From Phyllobacteriaceae bacterium (GTDB lineage Bacteria > Pseudomonadota > Alphaproteobacteria > Rhizobiales > Devosiaceae), in assembly GCA_012799265.1 (NCBI GenBank), contig JAAZLP010000396.1, positions 1 to 6,216 on the forward strand: DNA of 6,216 nucleotides. The letters run 5' to 3'. The notes under the pieces are model-generated. The model was given only the letters and a program-made list of their open reading frames with translations. It made no database searches and was not told the origin of the DNA. Below, piece by piece: positions 1-6,190 of this stretch; position 1 is the stretch's first letter, and each line of letters starts with the position of its first letter. Both the position numbers and the translations under genes were made by a program.

Positions 1-26
1 GGGGTTTCAAGGTGTTGTTCTTCTGA

Positions 27-55
27 TTCATTTTCGGGTTTCCGCTTTGGATAAT
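27..55 (+). promoter_or_regulatory. Candidate inward promoter in left repeat, driving ritABC
   Basis: A GATAAT hexamer at 50-55 matches five of six bases of the sigma-70 -10 consensus. Seventeen bases upstream, TTCATT at 27-32 is a poor -35 match (three of six). A start near 62 would give a leader of about 34 nt before the ritA ATG at 96. It is the only promoter-like sequence I see upstream of the operon inside the element. The weak -35 keeps confidence low. A promoter entering from flanking host DNA is also possible. Confidence 0.35.
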
Positions 56-79
56 CATGATGCCTCTGCTCTCAACCGC

Positions 80-86
80 AGAAGGA
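80..86 (+). promoter_or_regulatory. Shine-Dalgarno that decides the ritA start
   Basis: AGAAGGA lies nine bases before the ATG at 96. The in-frame ATGs at 57 and 60 have only a weak GGA upstream and overlap the -10-like hexamer. This favours 96 as the start. The bases also form the 3' arm of a small imperfect hairpin (TCTGC at 65-69 with GCAGA at 78-82), which could partly mask the site. Confidence 0.6.
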
Positions 87-95
87 CATCCCCTC

Positions 96-1622
96 ATGAA
101 CTCCCCCTCGAACTCTCCGCTCGGCGGCCATCTCGAAGCCGACGACCGCACTCTCGTCCGCACCTATTGCGCGGACAATCCCCGACTTTCGGCGGGCGCG
201 CTGAGCGCCGCCCGGCATTTCCTGAAGTGGGCACGCGCGCGGAAGATCCCGATCAGAGACCTCGACGCATCGGCCGTTGATCGGTTCTTGCGCCATCGCT
301 GCCGCTGCGACCGCTACAGCCCTACCCAGTTGAAGTGCCCCGTGTATGCGGCCGACACGCGCCGGTTTCTTCGATATCTGGAAGATTCCGGGGTGGTCAT
401 GATTGCCGATGATGTCGCACGGCTCGGGCAATATCTGCAGGCCTATGCCGGGAAGCTCAGCGCCGCCCGTTACAGCGAAGTGACTTATTCGATGCGACTG
501 AGCCAGGCCCGCCATTTCGCGGAATGGGCGCTGCAGATGCGTGTTCCGGCCCACGGGATCGACGATGCCATTGGCGACCAATTCGCACATCATGATTGTC
601 GCTGCGGGATCAAGACCAAGCGCGGCAAACGGGTCGAAGGTTCCGGCACCAGGGATCGTCGTCGTGGCGCTCGTGCTTTTGTCCGGTTCCTGCGGGAGCA
701 GAGTTTGATCCCGCCCGCAGCGCCTGACTGTGTCACCGCCTGCGATCCGCGCCTGACCGAGTTCTCGGAATGGCTACGCCGCGAACGTGGGGTAACGTCC
801 GAGACCGTGCGGCGCTATGTGAACGAAGCGGGCCGCTGGCTGGATCGCCTTGTGGCAGCCCAGAAGGATTACGACGCGGCGGCAATCCGGTCGATCGTTC
901 TGGATCAGGGCGAAGAGCGCTCCCGATCATCCGTGCGCATGACGGTCACCGTGCTGCGCTCCTTCCTGCGCTTCACCATCATTCAAGGTGAATGCGCCCC
1001 GTCGCTCCTCCATGCGGTGCCACCCGCTGTTCGTCGCAGGCTTTCGACCGTCCCGCGCACCATACCCACCGCAAAGATCGAAGAGATCATAGCCTCCTGT
1101 CGCACCGATACGCCGGTCGAGATACGGGACCGCGCTATTCTTCTCCTCCTCGCCCGGCTGGCCCTGCGCGCGGGAGATATCTGGCAGCTGCGCCTGTCCG
1201 ACATCGACTGGCGCGCGAGCCGGTTGCGATTGCATGGCAAGGACAGACGGGGTGTCTTGATGCCCCTGCCGCAGGATGCAGGCGATGCGCTGCTGGCCTA
1301 TATCGAGAATGCGCGTCCGGTGGTCGCCACGGACAGGGTTTTTCTCCGAACCCAGGCCCCTTTCACCCCGCTGCGATCCGCCGCCGAGATCGCCGGGATC
1401 GTTTCCCGTGTACTTAACCGGGGCGGCTTCGCTGGCTTGCCGACCGGCTCACATGTATTTCGCCATTCACTGGCGTCGGCCTGGTTGCGCGGCGGTGCGG
1501 ATCTCGACCAGATCGGTGTCGCGCTGCGCCACACCTCGCGCGATACGACATCGATCTATGCGAAGGTAGATGTGGAGATGCTGGCAGACGTGGCTCAGCC
1601 ATGGCCGGGGTGTGCATCATGA
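96..1622 (+). CDS. ritA: Tyrosine recombinase RitA, first of the trio, with duplicated N-terminal module
   Basis: This is a 508-residue tyrosine recombinase that would cut and rejoin DNA at the element ends through a covalent 3'-phosphotyrosine. The C-terminal catalytic domain (about 320-500) has the full set: Arg358 (ALRAGD), Lys382 (HGKDRR), His453-x-x-Arg456 (HVFRH), His479 (LRHTS) and nucleophile Tyr488 (SIYAK). A SAM-like core-binding domain is likely at about 218-305. In front of it are two related helical modules, about 39-100 and 138-205. Each starts ARHF, contains H-x-C-R-C (His67/Cys69/Cys71 and His166/Cys168/Cys170) and ends in an RRxxRxFxRFLR-like helix. This duplication makes the protein longer than ordinary 300-400 residue integrases. 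The ATG at 96 is chosen for its Shine-Dalgarno; ATGs at 57 and 60 would add 13 or 12 residues. The first ten codons lie in the terminal repeat. The stop overlaps the ritB start. The ritA symbol rests on position in the trio and domain type. Confidence 0.9.
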   Translation: MNSPSNSPLGGHLEADDRTLVRTYCADNPRLSAGALSAARHFLKWARARKIPIRDLDASAVDRFLRHRCRCDRYSPTQLKCPVYAADTRRFLRYLEDSGVVMIADDVARLGQYLQAYAGKLSAARYSEVTYSMRLSQARHFAEWALQMRVPAHGIDDAIGDQFAHHDCRCGIKTKRGKRVEGSGTRDRRRGARAFVRFLREQSLIPPAAPDCVTACDPRLTEFSEWLRRERGVTSETVRRYVNEAGRWLDRLVAAQKDYDAAAIRSIVLDQGEERSRSSVRMTVTVLRSFLRFTIIQGECAPSLLHAVPPAVRRRLSTVPRTIPTAKIEEIIASCRTDTPVEIRDRAILLLLARLALRAGDIWQLRLSDIDWRASRLRLHGKDRRGVLMPLPQDAGDALLAYIENARPVVATDRVFLRTQAPFTPLRSAAEIAGIVSRVLNRGGFAGLPTGSHVFRHSLASAWLRGGADLDQIGVALRHTSRDTTSIYAKVDVEMLADVAQPWPGCAS

Positions 1623-2530
1623 TGCATCACCATGTCGACCGCTTCGTCCGTCTCAACCGCGCCCTCGGAATGAAGTTTGCCGCGCAGGAGACATCCCTGC
1701 ACGCTTTTGCGGATTTTACCGCAGAACGATCCATCACGCACGTGACGGCCGCGCTGATACTGGAATGGGCCGGTGGCGCATCGACGCCGGATGCCGCGCA
1801 GGCCCGGTTTGATCGCGCTCGCGCGCTCGCGGTGTTCCTGCATGCGGAAGATGCGCAGCACGAGATTCCGGCGATGGGCCTGCTGGGCCGTTCACGACGA
1901 CGGCGACCCGCCCCGCATATTCTGAGGCGGGACCAGATCAGTCGGATCATGCAGGAAGCGCTTCTGGTGCCCGGTCTGACGCCGATCAGCCCGCTGACAT
2001 ACCACAACCTGTTCGGGCTGCTTGCTTCGACAGGCTTGCGGATTTCGGAAGCCTTGTCCCTGCAGCGCGATGACCTGACAGAGGACGGTCTCATGATCCG
2101 CAAAGGCAAGTTCGGCAAAAGCCGCCTCGTGCCGATACATCCTTCAACCCGCGCCGCTCTGGACCGGTATCTCGATGCCCGCAACAGCATGCGCAATGCG
2201 AGTGATGACCTCTTCGTTCTGGGCCATGGCCGTGCCCCGACGGCGACCAGGGTTTACGTGGTCTTTGTTCAGATCGTGCGCAAGCTCGGCTATCGCAACC
2301 CGACAGGTCCTGGCCCCCGTGTGCACGATCTGCGCCATACATTCGCGGTGCGGTCTCTCGAAGCTTGCGGGACCGATCCACAGGCGGTCTTGCGGCACAT
2401 GAAGGCTCTGAGCACCTATCTCGGCCATGTCGATATCGCCAATACCTACTGGTATCTTGAGGCCACGCCGGTCCTGCTGAAGATAATCGCGTCGACTGCC
2501 GAAGAGACCTGGATCGGAGGTGTGGCATGA
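1619..2530 (+). CDS. ritB: Tyrosine recombinase RitB, second of the trio
   Basis: This is a 303-residue tyrosine recombinase of ordinary integrase length. The N-terminal SAM-like DNA-binding part (about 5-85) is followed by a very basic linker (RSRRRRP, 91-97) and the catalytic domain. Catalytic residues are Arg141 (TGLRISEAL), Lys164 (KGKFGKSR), His236-x-x-Arg239 (HDLRHTF), His270 (YLGHVD) and nucleophile Tyr279, nine residues after His270 as in XerC/D. Tyr277 lies close by but does not fit that spacing. The ATG at 1619 shares an ATGA with the ritA stop and has a GGGG run eight bases upstream, so translation is probably coupled to ritA. An in-frame ATG at 1601 would add six residues but lacks a Shine-Dalgarno. 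A second ATG at 1622 directly follows the chosen start. The protein probably acts with RitA and RitC in one recombination complex. The symbol rests on gene order in the trio. Confidence 0.9.
   Translation: MMHHHVDRFVRLNRALGMKFAAQETSLHAFADFTAERSITHVTAALILEWAGGASTPDAAQARFDRARALAVFLHAEDAQHEIPAMGLLGRSRRRRPAPHILRRDQISRIMQEALLVPGLTPISPLTYHNLFGLLASTGLRISEALSLQRDDLTEDGLMIRKGKFGKSRLVPIHPSTRAALDRYLDARNSMRNASDDLFVLGHGRAPTATRVYVVFVQIVRKLGYRNPTGPGPRVHDLRHTFAVRSLEACGTDPQAVLRHMKALSTYLGHVDIANTYWYLEATPVLLKIIASTAEETWIGGVA
2516..2521 (+). promoter_or_regulatory. Strong Shine-Dalgarno for ritC inside the end of ritB
   Basis: GGAGGT lies five bases before the ritC ATG and within the last codons of ritB (encoding the Gly-Gly-Val end). 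It is the best ribosome binding site of the operon, much better than those before ritA and ritB. It suggests ritC can be initiated efficiently as well as through the ATGA overlap. Confidence 0.7.
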
Positions 2531-3531
2531 CCCCGCTCGCTCCCGACCTTTCAGCCTTCCTGCAAACCCACCTCCCGGGCGAATGCGGAGCAAGCCGACA
2601 TACCATCGCGGCCTATGCCCATGCATTCACCCTCCTATTGCGTTTCGCCGCCGGGCGGCTCAAGCGAACCCCTTCCGAACTTGCCATCGAGGACCTCGAC
2701 GTTCAGATGGTCAGGGCGTTCCTCGAACACATCGAAGAAGGGCGTGCCAATTCAGTCCGGTCTCGCAACGCGCGACTGGCGGCGATCAAATCGTTCTTCC
2801 GCTTCGTCGAGCACCGGCACGCGGTATGCCTTGAGCAGGCGATGATGATCCGGGCCATGCCGATCAAGCGGACAGAAGCCAAGCTGATCGACTATCTCAC
2901 CAAGGAAGAAGTCCGAGCTTTGCTTGCGGCACCGAACCGCCACACGCCAGGTGGATTGCGGGACCGGGCCATGCTGCATCTGGCCTACGCAGCAGGGTTG
3001 AGGGCCTCCGAGTTGCTCGCGGTGCGGATGAATGACTTTCCCGAGGGGTCGTTTTCCAGCGTGCGGATTCTGGGCAAGGGGCGACGCGAGCGCATCCTGC
3101 CTCTCTGGAAAGAGACCCAGTCTACCATTCGCGCTTGGCTGGCCGTCCGCCTAAGCAATGTGGGGCCTGAACTGTTCCTGAACCGTGATGGCCGTCAGAT
3201 GACGCGGGACGGGTTCGCCTACAGGCTCAGGCAGCATGTGGCGACAGCAGAACGCTCGGCCCCGTCGATCGCCGCAAAGCGCGTCACCCCGCATGTGTTG
3301 CGGCACAGCTGCGCCATGCATACGCTTCAGGCCACGGGCGATATCCGCAAGGTCGCGCTCTGGCTCGGTCATGCCAGCATCCAGACGACGGAGATATATC
3401 TGCGCGCGGATCCGACCGAGAAGCTCGCGCTTCTGGATGCGCATCATGCTCCGCTGATCAAACCCGGCAAGTTCCGGGAACCCTCGGACAAGCTGATGCA
3501 GATATTGGCCGTCGCCACACAGAGATCCTGA
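2527..3531 (+). CDS. ritC: Tyrosine recombinase RitC, third of the trio
   Basis: This 334-residue protein has classic XerC/D-like architecture. The N-terminal SAM-like core-binding domain (about 5-105) includes SRHTIAAYAHAF and RNARLAAIKSFFRFV segments typical of phage-integrase N-terminal domains. The catalytic domain (about 120-310) has Arg159 (AGLRASELL), Lys184 (LGKGRRER), His256-x-x-Arg259 (HVLRHS), His282 (WLGHAS) and nucleophile Tyr291 (EIYLR). A basic tail of about 25 residues follows. The ATG overlaps the ritB stop (ATGA, 2527-2530) and has a strong Shine-Dalgarno. As last gene of the operon it faces the primase-helicase gene across a 39-bp gap with a hairpin. It is presumed to work with RitA and RitB in moving the element; the division of labour among the three is not established from sequence. 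The symbol rests on position and family type. Confidence 0.92.
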   Translation: MTPLAPDLSAFLQTHLPGECGASRHTIAAYAHAFTLLLRFAAGRLKRTPSELAIEDLDVQMVRAFLEHIEEGRANSVRSRNARLAAIKSFFRFVEHRHAVCLEQAMMIRAMPIKRTEAKLIDYLTKEEVRALLAAPNRHTPGGLRDRAMLHLAYAAGLRASELLAVRMNDFPEGSFSSVRILGKGRRERILPLWKETQSTIRAWLAVRLSNVGPELFLNRDGRQMTRDGFAYRLRQHVATAERSAPSIAAKRVTPHVLRHSCAMHTLQATGDIRKVALWLGHASIQTTEIYLRADPTEKLALLDAHHAPLIKPGKFREPSDKLMQILAVATQRS

Positions 3532-3548
3532 CTGATCGGGCAGAATTG

Positions 3549-3571
3549 GCGTCCCGCTTTCGGCGGGGCGC
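3549..3571. terminator. Hairpin between convergent ritC and primase-helicase genes
   Basis: GCGTCCCGC (3549-3557) pairs with GCGGGGCGC (3563-3571) around a five-base TTTCG loop. This gives nine pairs with one G-U wobble on the + strand (an A-C mismatch on the - strand). It sits in the 39-bp gap between the two converging stop codons and touches the last base of the cargo stop. The T-tract after it is poor in both directions, so it is a weak or non-canonical intrinsic terminator. Placement between converging genes supports a bidirectional role. Confidence 0.5.
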
Positions 3572-6012
3572 TATTCCATCACATAGCCGAGCGCCCGATA
3601 ACCGGTTCTTCGTTTGGCGGCCATCTTGGCAAGGACCGGGACCGAACTGTCGACATAGTCAACCACCAGCACGTCTTTCTTTTCGTCGTGCCGCCGATGC
3701 AACCTGCCGACATATTGCGCCAACGTGCCTTTCCAGGCGATCGGCATGGTCAGGAACAGGGCATCGAGCCGGGCGTCATCAAAGCCCTCGCCGATATAGC
3801 GCCCTGTCGCGAGGATCAGCCGTTCCTCATCGTCATCGACATTCAGCGCCGCATGCGCGTCCTTCCGGTCCTTTGCGGACATACCGCCACGGAGTACGAC
3901 AATGTTCTTCGCAAATCGGGAGAACCGCTGCTTGAGATACTCAAGGTGATCCTTCCGCTCAGTCAGTACGATCGGTGAGCGTTTGGCCTCAAGCGATTTC
4001 AGCACGTCATTGAAGATCAGATCGTTTCGGGCTTCGTCCTCCGCCAAAGCGGCATAGATCGCGGGCATGGACGGGCGTTCGGCCATGGCGAGGGCCTCCG
4101 GCAATCTAAATCTCGTGTGACGTTCCCGCGCCCGATGGTGAATGCCGCTTTCTGCGGCCTGTGATTTGGCACTCACTTGATGGCGCACCGGACCGCATTG
4201 CATGAAGATGATCGGGTGATGCCCGTCTTTTCGGGCGACCGTTGCCGACAATCCCGTGACATAGCGCGCCTTCGATCTGCGGGCGACAAGCTCAAAGCTT
4301 GCAGCGGACAGGTGATGGCACTCATCAACGACAAGATGGCCGTAATCGGCAACGATATCGTCAACTTCGCCCTTGCGAACCAGGCTCTGGATCAGCGCCA
4401 CGTCGATCACACCGGTGGGTTTGCGCTTTCCGGCGCCAATGGTGCCGATCTGCTTCGGGTCGATCTGCAGAAAGGACCGAAGGCGCTCAACCCATTGGCT
4501 AAGGAGTTCGCGACGGTGAACCAGAACCAGCGTACCGCGGCCACGATGTGCGATCAGCGCCGAGGCCACGACCGTCTTGCCGAATGCGGTCGTGGCGGCA
4601 AGCACGCCGGTATCGTGTTCGGCCAATGCGTCAAACGCTCGCGATTGCGGCTGGCGAAGTTCGCCACGGAAGCGGACCGTCGCCGGCAAGCGGGTTCCGT
4701 CTTCGCGCAAATCGTCCAGATCGGCTGTCGCACCGTGATCGGACAGGAATCCGATCGCTTCGTCGAAGCTGCCGCGCGGCAGGGCGACGTGTCGGGGATG
4801 CAGTTCGGCACAGGACACAATTCGCGGCTTGCCGAATGTCGGCAGTCGCATCGCCTGCGCGCGATAGAATTCAGGGTTCTGGAACGCGGCCAACCGCACC
4901 AGTTGGGCAATCATGGCCGAAGGCAGCTCCGAACGGTCGATATAGACCTGGTCTGCGAGCGTCACCTTGATGGTCGGTGGAACGGGAACATCGAGGCGGC
5001 GCGCCGTGCTGCGACGTGACGGAGACATCTTCCAGGGTTCGTCTGCCTGTTCGTCATCCACCGGCATGCGCACGCCCAGCACCCGCCCGGAAAGCTCGGC
5101 GGCTTCGACGAGCTTGGTCACCGCTGCCGCCGACAATCTCGGCAGAGAGGACAAATAGGCCCACTGATCGTCATATGGCCGCATGCCCGCGTCCACAAAG
5201 ACGCTGTTGCCAGCCTTGCGCGCAGTGCTCTGGAGCGGCAGTGCGATCAGGTTTCCGAAGCCGCCAAGCGGCATGATATCCTGGTTTGGAAACAGCCGGT
5301 CATAGGAAGCAAAGCCGATTTCCGGCCGCCGTTCCATCGTTTCCGTGATCAGAACCGACCCAAGCTGGCGTGCCAGACGGGCGGCTACCGGTTCGGAGAA
5401 GAAGATCCAGATATGACCGCCGTTCCCAGACCTCGATCGTTCCAGCGCTGCAGGGACTCCCTTTGCCCGACAGGTTTCGAGCAGCGCATTGGCGTCTTCC
5501 GCCCAGGATGCCTTGTCAAAATCCGCCGCCAGGAACCAGCACGTATCACCCGATAGCAGCGGATAGACGCCGGCGACAAAATCTCCGCTTCGGCCATCAT
5601 CACCGCGCAGGTGTTTTTCAATGGCGCTTTCGTCCAGCGGGATGAACTTCTGATGGGGGCATTCGCCACATTTGACCTTCGGCTTGCCGCATATGCCCTT
5701 CACCCATTCGTTGGCACAAGCAGGCGAATATCCTGAGCGACCGGTCTTCCTGTTTTCCCATCGCACCGGGAATACGTCAGGCCGACCGGTGAACAGGCGG
5801 CGGAACAGATCAACCTTTTCGTGCGACGGCGAGGCATTCGTGACGGGGGCGTTCTCGAAGGAGGGCTGTTTCACAGTTGGCACGGGCTCTGCAACGAGAC
5901 GAACCTCAAGTGCCTCCATCTCGCGCTGAAGCTCACGCCGCTCGGCATCCAGATCGGCCAGGCGCGCTCGAACCCGCGCCAGGTTCGCCTCAATATCGCT
6001 CTTGTCGGTCAC
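3571..6012 (-). CDS. AEP primase (TOTE-type) fused to superfamily 2 DECH-box helicase
   Basis: This 813-residue protein (GTG start) joins a nucleic-acid polymerase/primase module to an ATP-driven helicase. In order: a charged coiled coil (about 3-42); a cysteine cluster Cys99, Cys108, Cys115, Cys118 (plus His120), perhaps zinc-binding; an AEP domain with acidic motif LAADFD (Asp164/Asp166), SGNGGH (His200), YDRLFPNQD (237-245) and GFGNLIALPL (251-260); a linker region; then the helicase with Walker A TTAFGKT (Lys479), motif Ia LVLVHRREL, DECH (563-566), SAT (589-591), motif V ATGRYIGEGFD (735-745) and motif VI QYVGRLHR (766-773). This order matches primase-helicases described in predicted TOTE conflict systems. 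The longest reading frame starts at the ATG at 6087 and adds 25 residues, but neither it nor the ATG at 6051 has a Shine-Dalgarno. The GTG at 6012 has a modest GGA upstream and starts right at the coiled coil. The gene converges with ritC. A defence role or a role in processing recombination intermediates are both inference. Confidence 0.88.
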   Translation of the reverse strand: MTDKSDIEANLARVRARLADLDAERRELQREMEALEVRLVAEPVPTVKQPSFENAPVTNASPSHEKVDLFRRLFTGRPDVFPVRWENRKTGRSGYSPACANEWVKGICGKPKVKCGECPHQKFIPLDESAIEKHLRGDDGRSGDFVAGVYPLLSGDTCWFLAADFDKASWAEDANALLETCRAKGVPAALERSRSGNGGHIWIFFSEPVAARLARQLGSVLITETMERRPEIGFASYDRLFPNQDIMPLGGFGNLIALPLQSTARKAGNSVFVDAGMRPYDDQWAYLSSLPRLSAAAVTKLVEAAELSGRVLGVRMPVDDEQADEPWKMSPSRRSTARRLDVPVPPTIKVTLADQVYIDRSELPSAMIAQLVRLAAFQNPEFYRAQAMRLPTFGKPRIVSCAELHPRHVALPRGSFDEAIGFLSDHGATADLDDLREDGTRLPATVRFRGELRQPQSRAFDALAEHDTGVLAATTAFGKTVVASALIAHRGRGTLVLVHRRELLSQWVERLRSFLQIDPKQIGTIGAGKRKPTGVIDVALIQSLVRKGEVDDIVADYGHLVVDECHHLSAASFELVARRSKARYVTGLSATVARKDGHHPIIFMQCGPVRHQVSAKSQAAESGIHHRARERHTRFRLPEALAMAERPSMPAIYAALAEDEARNDLIFNDVLKSLEAKRSPIVLTERKDHLEYLKQRFSRFAKNIVVLRGGMSAKDRKDAHAALNVDDDEERLILATGRYIGEGFDDARLDALFLTMPIAWKGTLAQYVGRLHRRHDEKKDVLVVDYVDSSVPVLAKMAAKRRTGYRALGYVME

Positions 6013-6121
6013 TCGTGATTTCCACCCAGTCTCTTCCGTCCCGCCCAGCATAATGCGCGGAAGAGACTGGCGTAAGAAGGTTGGCATGACCGCCGAGCGG
6101 AGAGTTCGAGGGGGAGTTCAT
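5990..6121 (-). CDS. Possible 43-codon leader ORF started by the right terminal repeat
   Basis: The right repeat carries the same AGAAGGA and ATG as the ritA start, pointing toward the cargo gene. From the ATG at 6121 the frame stays open for 43 codons and stops at 5990-5992. Its first eleven residues are the same as those of RitA (MNSPSNSPLGG); residue 12 is also His, because the differing base at 6089 is a silent third codon position. The rest has no recognisable family. Its stop lies 20 bases beyond the preferred GTG start of the primase-helicase, so the two overlap out of frame. It may act as a leader whose translation feeds the weak cargo start, or it may be a by-product of the inverted ritA start. 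An in-frame stop blocks fusion to the cargo gene. Confidence 0.35.
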   Translation of the reverse strand: MNSPSNSPLGGHANLLTPVSSAHYAGRDGRDWVEITSDRQERY

Positions 6122-6130
6122 GAGGGGATG

Positions 6131-6137
6131 TCCTTCT
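6131..6137 (-). promoter_or_regulatory. Shine-Dalgarno copy in right repeat
   Basis: AGAAGGA on the - strand is followed nine bases later by the ATG at 6121, identical to the ritA initiation region. It is the best-looking initiation site upstream of the primase-helicase, although the ATG it serves is out of frame with that gene. Confidence 0.45.
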
Positions 6138-6161
6138 GCGGTTGAGAGCAGAGGCATCATG

Positions 6162-6190
6162 ATTATCCAAAGCGGAAACCCGAAAATGAA
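6162..6190 (-). promoter_or_regulatory. Candidate inward promoter in right repeat, toward the cargo gene
   Basis: This is the mirror copy of the left candidate: GATAAT at 6167-6162 and TTCATT at 6190-6185 on the - strand, 17 bases apart. It would start transcription near 6155 and read through the leader ORF into the primase-helicase gene. If one copy is a working promoter, both are, since the sequences are identical. The -35 match is poor. Confidence 0.35.

Larger units (their letters stand above)
1..127 (+). repeat. Left terminal inverted repeat, 127 bp
   Basis: Read base by base, positions 1-127 equal the reverse complement of 6090-6216 with no mismatch. Identity breaks at 128 (C here, T in the other copy), matches again for the three bases CAT at 129-131, and is lost after that. 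The outermost bases are GGGGTTTCAAGG. The outer half is AT-richer than the genes. The inner 32 bases (96-127) are coding sequence for the first residues of RitA. The repeat therefore combines element end, presumed recombinase binding sites, promoter-like sequence, Shine-Dalgarno and start codon. Confidence 0.98.

Noticed and set aside
54..61. Palindrome ATCATGAT in the repeat as a recombination core
   Set aside because: Eight bases of perfect palindrome without longer flanking arms are too little to call a core site.
57..95. Upstream start codons for ritA at 57 and 60
   Set aside because: They would lie on the -10-like hexamer with only a weak GGA before them, while the ATG at 96 has AGAAGGA at good spacing. 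They are not excluded outright.
72..593. Open frame of 173 codons on the - strand
   Set aside because: It is antisense to the N-terminal part of ritA, has no recognisable motif, and ritA shows a repeated module and full recombinase architecture in the same stretch.
2091..2626. Open frames of 171 and 160 codons on the - strand across the ritB/ritC junction
   Set aside because: They are antisense to catalytic motifs of RitB and the ritC start, and their sequences look like random arginine- and glycine-rich translation.
4177..5019. Open frame of 280 codons on the + strand
   Set aside because: It lies entirely antisense to the primase-helicase gene, whose domain motifs are clear. The translation shows no recognisable motif and is a typical shadow in high-G+C DNA.
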